64,000 nt of DNA. Origin: Stenogyne calaminthoides (taxonomy: Eukaryota > Streptophyta > Magnoliopsida > Lamiales > Lamiaceae). Position 1 is the stretch's first letter, and each line of letters starts with the position of its first letter. The notes beneath the pieces are model-generated. The model had not been told where the DNA came from, did no database searches, and saw nothing but the letters and a program-made list of their open reading frames with translations. The stretch is from assembly GCA_037126765.1 (NCBI GenBank), contig JBBCBC010000035.1:2604001-2668000 (forward strand), written 5' to 3'. Both the position numbers and the translations under genes were made by a program. Shown piece by piece: positions 55,511 to 64,000 of this stretch.

Positions 55511-56929
55511 TGTTGGAAATGAATTTAATAAAGAAGATTTTGATTAGATCCCAAAACCCCTGAGTATGACATGTTCAGGATAATCTTGATAGATGAGTCA
55601 GGATTCAGTTTTAGAGTGTTCAGGATGTTATCTGCACAATGTATAGCCAGCAGATATAGATAAGGATAGATTCTGAAGATTCTGAAGACTCAGTAAGTTT
55701 CTGAAGAAACTGAAGTTTCAGTATGAAACTAAAGTTTTCAAGACTCAAGATGAAATCGAGAATCAAGACTCAAGATGAAATCGAGAATCAAGACTCAAGA
55801 TGAGATCGAGAATCAAGAAACAAAGATGAAATCGAGAAATGAAGACTCAAAGATGAAGATCAAAGATATCAATCAGTATATCTCCGAAGACTCAGAAGAC
55901 ATCAAGACTCGTAAGATCAAGATATCAAGACAAAGGATATGAAGGCACAAGATTATCAAGATTCAAGAATGTCTTTGAATGCTCAGTATAACATGAATGT
56001 TCCGAAGCAAAGAAGCTGAGGAATATAGCCGTTGGAATCCAGCTGACGTAGACCAATGAGAGGAAGACAAACAACCTGAAAAAGCTGCAGAAATTACAAA
56101 GAATAGTATGGATTTGAATGTGATTCTCTCCAACGGTAACATTCAAATCCACACTATAAATACAAGTTCTTCCTACATTATTATGTGTGGAAGTGCGGAG
56201 AAGATAACAACGATGCTACAGAGCGAAGAGAACATATACTCAAGCTTTCCCACCATAGAACACAAGTCTGTAGATATACAAATATATTCAAAGAGTGTTC
56301 TAGAACCCAATCTAAGCAACCCACGATGTATCCTACGCTTAGAGAGATTTTCCCAACTTTAGCATTGAGGCTAAACAAATGTAAGGGAAAATCTCACCAT
56401 AGTTGGAGACAACACCAAGCCAAACCCCATTCTCGTAAAAGATAACTAGTGGTGAAGTGAGGTAGTTGTTAGGCAATCCCGAGTGAGGGTGATAAGTCCC
56501 GTTGGAGTGTGAACTCGTTAAACATCTAGAGGCGAGCCCGAGAGGGTGATAAGTCCAAAGGCGAGCCCAAGAGGGTGATAAGTCCAGTTTGAGTTAGTAA
56601 ACTACAGAGGTAGTCAGAAAGCTCAAAGTAGAAAGGTTAGTAAACTACAGAGGTAGTCAGAAAGCCTTAGGAAGTGTTTGAAGGAATTTCCCTAGGAACA
56701 GGGAGAGTGGATGTAGGAGCTTGAGTCTCCGAACCACTATACATTGTTGTGTTGTTTACTGCTTTACGATCTTATCTTGTCATATGCATTCGATTATAAG
56801 CAAAACACAACACATGAGCTTAAAAGAGAAAAATCTGGAATCACCATTCCTTCACCCCTGTTTTTATATGCATCGCTTGTCATGTTTGCTTCCGCACGCG
56901 CAAAATGGGTTTTTCCACCGGGACCAACA
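55511..56929 (+). repeat. Element G 3' LTR
   Basis: 1,419 bp, TGTTGGAAATG to GGGACCAACA. Palindrome 56109-56151, TATA box 56155-56162. It differs from the 5' LTR by an extra GGCGAGCCC...GATAAGTCC repeat (56530-56585) and scattered changes. Confidence 0.92.
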
Positions 56930-59476
56930 CTAAAACTTTGGCACCTCAGAAGAGGAAAAGGCTTCAGAAAATTGCTGAAAAGGAGGCCGATGAAGCTGAG
57001 TCCGAGGAAACTCAGTCTGAGGCTCAGGTTGGAATGAAGTAACCTCTTCAGGTATTGGCTCAGGCAGTAAAAAACATTGGAGAACAAGAATCAGAAGAGG
57101 AGAATGTATTTTCAGAAGTAATGGAAACCTCTCTTGGAACAGATAAGATTTCTCAGGAAATCTTCAAAGGGGCTCAAAAAATTCCTGAAGAGAGCCAAAC
57201 TCAGGTTCCACCAATTCAAGCCTCAGAACAGGTAGAAGCTCAGGAACTTCTGAATCTCGATGTTCTCCTGAATGAACCATTCCTTGACCCCTCAGATCTT
57301 CAAATCATTCAAACTAATCTGACTATTCCTGAAAGCCCTCCAACTTTGAAGAAGGGAGAAGCGGAAGAGATAGAGTGGCGAAGCAATGGGAACGGTTTGT
57401 GTTAACATATATCCTGAACTCACAGCATATCCTAATCTTCAGGATTTATTCTTCAGACTCAGAACGACTGTCTACATTCTAAACCAATCACTCCCAGAGA
57501 TGCTGAACATTGCCTCCTTCAGAGGAGAAGAATGGTGGAGTGCTAAAACTGCTGCCTTGACAGAGTTCTCTGGTTTCAGAAAGACAAAACTCAGGATTAA
57601 AGTTACTGAGTTTGATGAACTGGTAAAAAAAAAGTTATCTGAAAGAAAGTTTGCTGAGGCTGGTGAGCCGAGTTCAAAGGATAAAGGAGGTGAAAGAGGT
57701 CAACAAAGTAGAGAAGAACAACATGAAGCTGAGAAAGAGCCTGAAAACGAGAAGGAAGTTGAATCAGAACGAGCTGCTGATACCCAGATCCCTCAGATTG
57801 AAGTTAGAACTCTTCAGGTACCTTTTGGCACTACTATTACTTATGCCAAAGTTGCTGAAGTACCTATCTTTAAGTTTGTTGATTGTGGTATGCAAACTGA
57901 GGCTCATTTGGAGCAATCTGTACAAGCTCCAGAGATTGATTTAACTCCAATCCTGGATAAGCTAAAGAAAGTTGAGCCAATGATGGCTAAGATGACTCAG
58001 ATGGAGATGGTATTGGCATCAATCTCAAAAGATGGAGAACCTGAGTTCATCTGATAATGTACTTCAAGTCCAGACTAGACTCTCTGAAAAGATTGTTGCT
58101 CTATATGTGAAACTTGATGGTGTTGGAAGAGAGCTAGCTGAGAATTTGGAGAAGAAATACCAGGATAGAACTGCTTATCTAGAGGCCAAGCTGACTGAGA
58201 AAAATGAACAGATGATCAAATCAGCTGTAGAGGAAATGAGTACTCTGCTCATAACCAAGATGATAGAAATGATGCATGAAGCATTCTCAGCACAGTTTGC
58301 CCCACTTTCTGATGAAGTCTCCATAGCCAAGAACTATCTAAGAAGATTAAAAGATGAACATGATCACTTGGCTGGTGAAGTAAGAAGCTTGGGGAAAGAG
58401 CAATTTCATATGGATGCTGCACTATCTCAGATTCTCCCAAGGTATGATGCCAAAAAGGGGAAAAGGACATCCCACTCTTAGAAGGGTGAGTTGGATAAAT
58501 TGTTGGCACAAACCTTGGAGAAGAAAGCTCAAGAAGAAGCAGAAGCAAAGAAGATTCTGGTGGCATTGAGTGAGATTGAAGCTACTGAAAAGGTGAAATT
58601 CAATGAAACTGAAGAACCAGTGTTCACTCAGACCAATGAACAAATTACTCAGGAAGTTGTTGCTGAAAAGATGTTTCAGAGAAGAGCCACTGAATCAAGC
58701 AAAACTGGAGAAGCGCATCCTAGACCTGAGAAAAGAAAGGCAGTGGCCTTTGTTGAAACTGAGAGGAAGAAGAAGAAAGTTTCCAAGTCAATTCAGGGGA
58801 AATTGGTTGTTGATTTCTCTGAATCTGAATCTGAAGAATCTGAAACTGAGGCTAAGAAGGAACCAAGAGTTGAAGCTAGAACTCAGCCTGGAGAATTTGA
58901 TGCTAAGAAGACTCTGAAGGCACTTACAGTTGAGAAAGAGAAAAGAATTGTTGCTTCAGTATCAGGTGCTGAACTGACCAAGAAGAAGCAAGAGGAAGAG
59001 CAAAATAGAATAGGAGTCTTCAGAAAGTTCATAAGCAGAAGGAGAGGAAATGCAAAGGTGCAGAAATGGTCACACATTGATAAATGGATGTCTATCCAAA
59101 TCAATGATGTATGGGAGGAGATCAAGAGAACATTCTGGTTCTACCATGATATTATGAGGGAATGGAAGGGAAGCAGTCCTAACAGTAATGAAGCCTTCCT
59201 TGAATATCTACTGACCTTTTACCCCAAATATCTGCAAAAGTGGATTAATCTCGCAGATGAGCATGATGTCAATATTATTGCTCCTGGGCCATACACATTT
59301 CCTCCTCCAAGATTTGAAAATGGATTTGTGAATGAAGCCATCATATCTCAGGAAATTGCTTGATTTACTGCTCAGCTGGGATTAACTAGAAATCACCCTG
59401 AGATCATTAAATAAAGAGAAGATACTTTGGGATGTTTAATCTTGAAGTTCCTGAAGATGAAATTGAAGAAGACTAA
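56930..59476 (+). pseudogene. Element E third ORF, 3' part
   Basis: Continues at LAPQKRKRLQKIAEKEA, a TAA near 57042, then VLAQAVKNIGEQESEEENVF (57055-57405), a shift, and 57386-58054 with LRTTVYILNQSLPEMLNIAS and EEWWSAKTAALTEFSGF. A Lys/Glu coiled-coil-like region follows (58032-58481, 58491-59363) and then the C-terminal block IDKWMSIQINDVWEEIKRTF and FLEYLLTFYPKYLQKW, a TGA at 59361, ending at TAA 59474-59476. Basic clusters such as KRKAVAFVETERKKKK could act in nuclear entry (inference). Identity with C is high at the C-terminus. Confidence 0.78.
58452..58466 (+). other. In-frame purine tract inside the third ORF of E
   Basis: AAAAAGGGGAAAAGG, coding AKKGKR, at the same codon position as in C (21726). 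Confidence 0.58.
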
Positions 59477-59511
59477 AGACTATGCTCAGTTTTATTTTGT
59501 TGTTGATCTAT

Positions 59512-59560
59512 TTTCATTGTAATCTGTAATTCACTATCCTACATCAATGAAATATCTCTT
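59512..59560 (+). terminator. Polyadenylation-like block after the third ORF of E
   Basis: TTTTCATTGTAATCTGTAA followed by ACATCAATGAAATATC, the counterpart of 22876-22920 in C. Confidence 0.5.
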
Positions 59561-59715
59561 TTTGTGTGTTGATCAACAAAGATAATATCTCATTATCTTC
59601 TTTATGAACTGTGTTGTTATACTGACCTGATGGTGTGTCTATTAGCTAAGATAAACTGATACCTGCGATAGGTAAGTCTTTTCTTAAAAGTGTAATAGAT
59701 GGTTTTGACATCATC

Positions 59716-59729
59716 AAAAAGGGGGAAAT
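59716..59729 (+). other. Element E polypurine tract
   Basis: AAAAAGGGGGAAAT before the LTR start at 59730. Confidence 0.92.
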
Positions 59730-61420
59730 TGTTGGGAGATGAATTTAATATATAAAAAGATTTTGACTAGATCTCAAAACCCCCGAGTATAACATGTTCA
59801 GAATGATCTAAGGTAGAATAGAATACAGGTCTCAGTATAGGTTAGTTCAGGAAATATCTGCAAAATGAATAGTCTGCAGATATCTCTGAGTGTATAGGTT
59901 AGACACACTGAGGGGGAACTCAGTAAGAGAACCAATATACCTGAAGACTCAAAAGACTTCAGATGAAGCTGAATTCAGATCGTCCTGAAGACTCAGATCA
60001 ACCTGAAGACTTAAAACACCTGAAGACTTGAAGACCTGACCTGAAGATTATCTACCTGAGGACAAAAAGACTGAGGAAGTCTTGCACACTTATGAGAAAT
60101 AAATATTGTCCAAATATTTATTTCCAGACAAAAGGAACTATAACTGAGTTGTCAGGTGCTCTGAGTTCCAGACTGCAAAAACTTAGTTATTGGCTACATT
60201 GGTTACATATTACCCAAACCATGCAAGGGTGTGTTCAAACCACAAAATAGTCGTTTATCACTAACCAAATAAGGAAACCCTTGATGCTATCTCCTCCAAC
60301 GGATAGTTGTTCAACAGTGACCTTGGTGAGTTGCCTATAAATACCAGTGACCTTCTCTATTGCAAGGTTATGGGAAATCAAGCAACTCCAGAGCTCACTT
60401 GTATTCTTGTAATCGTTGAAGCACTCGAAAAACCTAAGATTTCCCAAGTATTTCACTTTGAAGAGAGCTCATTTACTAAGCCTAGAATCTGTTAAGTATC
60501 AAAGCATAGTAAGAGATATCCTATTCTTTGCATCTGTTCTTATTTGTAAAAGGATATCTCACCTTAGTTGGAAACCAACCAAACTCAAACCCTACTGTTT
60601 AGGTAGTTTGAGTGTGTGATTGTTGGAAAGTGAGAGTTGTAAAGAGTTAGTAAGCTGCAGTTGGTTTCAGCCTGAAAACTCTAGAGAAGAAATTAGTAAG
60701 CTGCTTGTGACAGTCTGAACGCTTGTATGTGTTTGAGTTAGTAAGCTGCAGTGTAGTTCAGCCTGAAAACTCATAGAGAAAGTCAGTAAGCTGCTGAGTT
60801 CAGTCTGAAAGCTTGTAGTAGTAGTAGTAGTGAGTTAAGGAATTTCTCTGAGGATCAGAGAGAGTGGACGTAGGAGCTTGAGCCTCTAAACCACTATAAT
60901 TTGCTGTGTTATTTGCTTTCTGCTTTGCATTATATCTTTTGCATATTTTCACTTAAAGTATACTGGTTTTTCTGATATTCAGTTGGAATCAATCCACTGA
61001 GTTTGCATTAAACTGATCACAACCTTAACCATTGTTTTACTAAGTGATAAAGATTTTCAGCAAGATAAAAACGAGTATAAACCTAGGGCCTACACATTCC
61101 ACACACTAGATAAGCTAGTATAGATAGTTGTCAAACTGACCTAACTCATCTGAGTAGTCAATAAGATAGTTATCTACTCCAAGCTTATTTGGACTCTGTT
61201 TTCAAACCGCAGATCAGTTGGGCTAATCTAAAGCTACTGAAAGTCACTCAGTGTTATTGTCTCAGTAGACTTTTGACTTAGTGTAATTTGTGCTTCTCAG
61301 GGTTGTTTCTCAGGACAACCTGACCTACTGATTTCAGTTTTGTGAAAAGTTTGAAAAATCACTGAACACGTGTATTCCTCCCCCCGATACACGTGTAACT
61401 CGTTTACCCCGGGACCAATA
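59730..61420 (+). repeat. Element E 3' LTR
   Basis: 1,691 bp, TGTTGGGAGATG to GGGACCAATA (one change from CCAACA). TATA box 60336-60343, GTTAGTAAGCTGC repeats 60640-60830, C-tract flanked by ACACGTGTA words at 61365-61396. Its end matches, in reverse, the 42-bp segment at 32912. Confidence 0.88.
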
Positions 61421-62197
61421 ACAGTTCATTTTGATTATGTGTCTTTTATGGTTAATTTGGATGATGTGTCATCTTGAGGTTAATTTGGATGAGTTATCAC
61501 ATTTTATTGAATTGATGTGTCATTTTTCAATTGGTTAGTAGTTAATATGTGGCATTTATATGACATTTTAATGTGTAGTTTAATTTTTTTAAAAAAATTG
61601 CAATATCTAAGGTTTGAACATTGCACCTCTTACATCATATTTATTTATAATTGCACTAAACCCACTAAACTATCACTGAAATTGTACCTAAACCACCTAA
61701 CTATTTTTTGTTGCACTAAACTATACAAACTATTATTTTGTTACATTGAAACCACCAAACTAATTTTTTTAAGCAAAATTTTCTCTCAAATTTAAATTAG
61801 GGATTCGTGAATCAATTACAGAATATATATAATTTGATATAATAATAATTTTATTCAAATAGCAAGTACTATATACTAATATACACCCTAAATAATTATT
61901 AATTCATATTTAGTGCATTTATGCACATACTTATATTTTTTATTATTAAATATATTATATTTTATGAATATTATATTTTTTAATTAAAGAACCGCGTAAT
62001 ACACATACATTAAACTAGTTCTTTTATATATGTGTGTATATATACTATTGTATTTACTTTGCATGTTTTTGCTTCAACTATTTTATCATCCATCAAATTA
62101 CATCCCTCTTCCATTTTTCACCAATTCACATATCCATGACATATATAATTAGAAACTTGAGTGAACTCGAGTTCATGGTGAACTCGATTTTTTTAGT
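61421..62197. other. AT-rich flank, no gene seen
   Basis: Outside the last LTR. It has short degenerate repeats such as GATGTGTCAT (61430-61530) and ACCACCTAACTA / ACCACCAAACTA (61690-61770), but no domain, RNA gene or element end was recognised. Confidence 0.5.
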
Positions 62198-62347
62198 ATC
62201 ACTGTTATGTGTAAAAACTGTCAATGTTATGCATAAAAACTATTACTGGTATGCACAAAATCTATGACTGTTTAAAAATTACTTTATATTTTTAAACAGT
62301 GAAATTTTTTATGCATAATAGGGATAGTTTTTACACATAAAAGTGAT
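62198..62347. mobile_element. 150-bp foldback, MITE-like
   Basis: The left arm ATCACTGTTATGTGTAAAAA and right arm (read in reverse complement) ATCACTTTTATGTGTAAAAA are inverted repeats of 22 bases with one mismatch. An inner pair CTGTTTAAAAAT / ATTTTTAAACAG lies at 62268-62299. The interior is AT-rich with TATGCATAA words. No clear target duplication is seen, so the superfamily is not assigned. Confidence 0.6.
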
Positions 62348-62689
62348 AAAGTTCATGTATAGTCCTGTTTCACTAGAGTGTTAGTCTTAATGATTGATCC
62401 ATAACAATAAGTTTAAGAGGGAGTGACTCTCCACTACAAAGTCACTAACAAAAGAACTCTAAGGTACATAAAAAAAAAAAGTGACTCAAAGGTACAAAAA
62501 AGTGGTCAAAAAGTCTAAGTTGTCCTTCTGCCCAGTTTTCTGCACTTCTGACTCATTTTAACTTTTTGTATTTTAAAATTTTAAAAGTCCAAATTTTTTA
62601 ATTTACTGAATTAATTAAATTATTAATTAATACAAAATTTTGAATTTCAACACCATAATAATTTTAGTGATTTAGTAATTTTAAATTTA

Positions 62690-63390
62690 TGCACTTTTCG
62701 ATCAATTTTATGGTGCATTTTTTTTTTAAATTTATTTTGGATCAATTTTAAAAAATTGTATTTTGAAGTCCAAAAAATATGCAATTTTCAGAAAATAATT
62801 TTTTTAATTTTGTGCACTTCTGGGCTAATTTGGAAGTGCATTTTTTTATATTTTATGTACTTCTAGGCAATTTTTAGAGTGCATTTTTTAAAATTTATGC
62901 ACTTGTGAGCCAATTTTGGAGTGCATTTTTTTGTATTTTGTGTACTTCGAGGCAATTTTTGGAGTGCATTTTTTTCAATTTTTAGAGTGCATTTTTTAAA
63001 ATTTATGCACTTGTGAGCCAATTTTGGAGTGCATTTTTTGTATTTTGTGCACTTGTGGGCCAATTTTGGAGTGCATTTTTAAAAAAAAGTTATATTCTGG
63101 ACCCATTTTGGAGTGCATTTTTCAAACAAAAATGTATTTTGATCCAATTATGGAGTGCATTTTTCAAAAAAAATTGTATTTTGAGCCAATTGTATGGTGT
63201 ATTTTTTTTTAAAAAAAATTATATTTTGGACTGATTTTTTAAAAATTATATTTTGAATTGTATTTTGAAGCCCAAAAAATATACAATTTTCAGAAAATGA
63301 ATTTTTAAATTTATGCACTTCTGAGTTAATTTTGGAGTACATATTTTTGTATATTTTGTACTTCTGGGAGATTATTGGAGTGCATTTTTT
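62690..63390. repeat. Degenerate tandem array of about 50-bp units
   Basis: The core words TTTTGGAGTGCATTTTT and GCACTTGTGAGCCAATT recur roughly every 45-60 bases, about ten times (for example 62890, 62960, 63020, 63065, 63110). Variation is high, with oligo-T/A runs between the cores. Open frames across it on both strands are by-products of the repeat. Confidence 0.75.
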
Positions 63391-63479
63391 TCTCACAACT
63401 GTACATATTACAAATAGAGGCATACAATAAATAATTACAGAAATACATATAAAATTTAATCTGCAAAAATAAATAAATT

Positions 63480-63790
63480 TAAGCAACACTACACAAAAAT
63501 CTGAAACCCCTAATCTGCACAAAAATAAACAAAAACTCAACCAAAAGCCCTAATAAACAAAAAACACTAATCTGAAAACCCTAATCTGCACAAAAATAAA
63601 TAAATTTAAAAAATAAACAAATTTAACACCTAATCTGCACAAAAATCCTAATATTTAACACCTAATATGCAAAAAATACACAAAAAATTGAGAACCCTAA
63701 TCTGTGGAAATTACAAATTACACAATCTAAAAAATAATAATTACAAAAAATCAACAAAAATGCCCTAATCTGCAAAAGCCCTAATCGACA
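63480..63790. repeat. Interspersed CCCTAATCTGCACAAAAAT repeats
   Basis: The word CCTAATCTGCA with a following A-rich tract recurs at least seven times. The spacing is irregular. This looks like a decayed minisatellite; origin unknown. Confidence 0.6.
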
Positions 63791-64000
63791 CCGCCACCCT
63801 ACCACCACCGTCGTCGCGCAACCCACACGCCACCCCAACATCGCCACCCATGCGCCCCCATCTGCAGAAAATCAACACAACCACCGACGATTCCCCACCA
63901 CAACCACCATCCACACGCGGCGGATCTGTAAAAAATCTGCCGCCACGATCCACAAAAACCATCCCCCATCACCAAACCACCACAACCATCATGCAACCAT
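63791..64000. other. GC-rich CCACC/CCGCC stretch at the window edge
   Basis: An abrupt change from AT-rich to C/A-rich sequence (CCACCACCGTCGTCGC, CCGCCACGATCC). It could be the edge of a coding exon or of another repeat. No start, splice site or domain can be supported. Confidence 0.35.

Larger units (their letters stand above)
52794..56929 (+). mobile_element. Element G: gene-poor LTR element, same family as D, inserted in third ORF of E
   Basis: 4,136 bp: LTR 52794-54173, interior 54174-55510, LTR 55511-56929, flanked by CTAAA. The primer site, purine tract and LTR ends match C/E, and the LTR body matches D (palindrome plus TATA). The interior of 1.34 kb holds CTGAGACTCAGT and GATCAGA repeats and a polyadenylation-like block, but no gag or pol. 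The two LTRs differ by many substitutions and small indels, so G is older than D. Confidence 0.92.
32912..61420 (+). mobile_element. Element E: Sirevirus-type copia element, relative of C, heavily interrupted
   Basis: Pieces in order: an inverted LTR end (32912-32953), primer site (32956), gag (33078), pol to 36254, a CACTA transposon, integrase 42125-43160, element H and an LTR remnant, RT/RNase H 50545-51553, third ORF 52178-52793, element G, third ORF 56930-59476, purine tract and 3' LTR 59730-61420. Every piece aligns in order with C. No normal 5' LTR exists, and the flanks (GAAGA left, ACAGT right) show no duplication. About 640 bases of RT are missing. It is not functional. Confidence 0.85.

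Noticed and set aside
61421..61425. Target duplication for element E
   Set aside because: The five bases right of E (ACAGT) do not match those left of 32912 (GAAGA), so none can be claimed.
62863..63234. Open frames on both strands with repeated Lys-Cys-Thr or Trp-Ser-Ala-Phe units
   Set aside because: Direct translation of the tandem array in several frames; no sign of selection for coding.
63799..63996. Minus-strand open frames in the GC-rich edge
   Set aside because: Trp/Gly-rich translations of a CCACC-rich stretch, overlapping in two frames, cut by the window edge and without any domain.

Overview
This is repeat-dense plant nuclear DNA. Essentially everything up to 61.4 kb is transposable-element sequence stacked by repeated insertion, and no host gene can be supported. 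The organism reads as a flowering plant, probably a eudicot. The evidence is several Ty1/copia elements of Sirevirus type (LTRs opening TGTTGGG, a tRNA-iMet primer site TGGTATCAGAGC, a purine tract AAAAAGGGGGAAAT touching the 3' LTR, and a long extra ORF after pol), a CACTA (En/Spm) DNA transposon with a Transposase_24-like gene, and AT-rich flanks. The species cannot be told from this window.

Layout. (1) 1-5548: element A, minus strand, a copia element entering from the left, with its 5' LTR at 3653-5548. A sits inside (2) element B, plus strand, seen as pol at 5549-6216 and 24809-27323, a third ORF at 28245-31617 and a 3' LTR from 31820. (3) Element C (6217-24808, plus, target duplication TACAG) is inserted in B's integrase. 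It carries gag, pol and a third ORF of about 1,200 codons between two 1.7-kb LTRs. (4) C's 5' LTR is itself split by element D (7319-11953, minus, target duplication GTTAG), a gene-poor element with two nearly identical LTRs. The order A/C in B and D in C is therefore directly readable. (5) Element E (32912-61420, plus) is a relative of C with an abnormal 5' end. It is broken by a CACTA transposon in its integrase (36255-42121, duplication TTA), by a second-lineage copia element H on the minus strand (43161-48930), by a truncated solo-like LTR (48931-50544), and by a gene-poor element G in its third ORF (52794-56929, duplication CTAAA). (6) 61421-64000 is AT-rich sequence without a convincing gene. 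It holds a 150-bp foldback, a degenerate approximately 50-bp tandem array and short interspersed repeats.

How the parts relate. A and B share one LTR family; C, E and the LTR at 48931 share another. D and G have no gag or pol but have the same LTR ends, primer site and purine tract as C and E, so they look like parasites of C/E-type machinery. All gag-pol copies here carry stops or frameshifts, so none looks autonomous. The most unusual recurring feature is the third ORF. It is present in B, C and E, follows a spacer of 0.6-0.9 kb with promoter-like sequence, holds an in-frame copy of the purine tract, and in C and E ends at a polyadenylation-like block that D and G keep although they lack the ORF.
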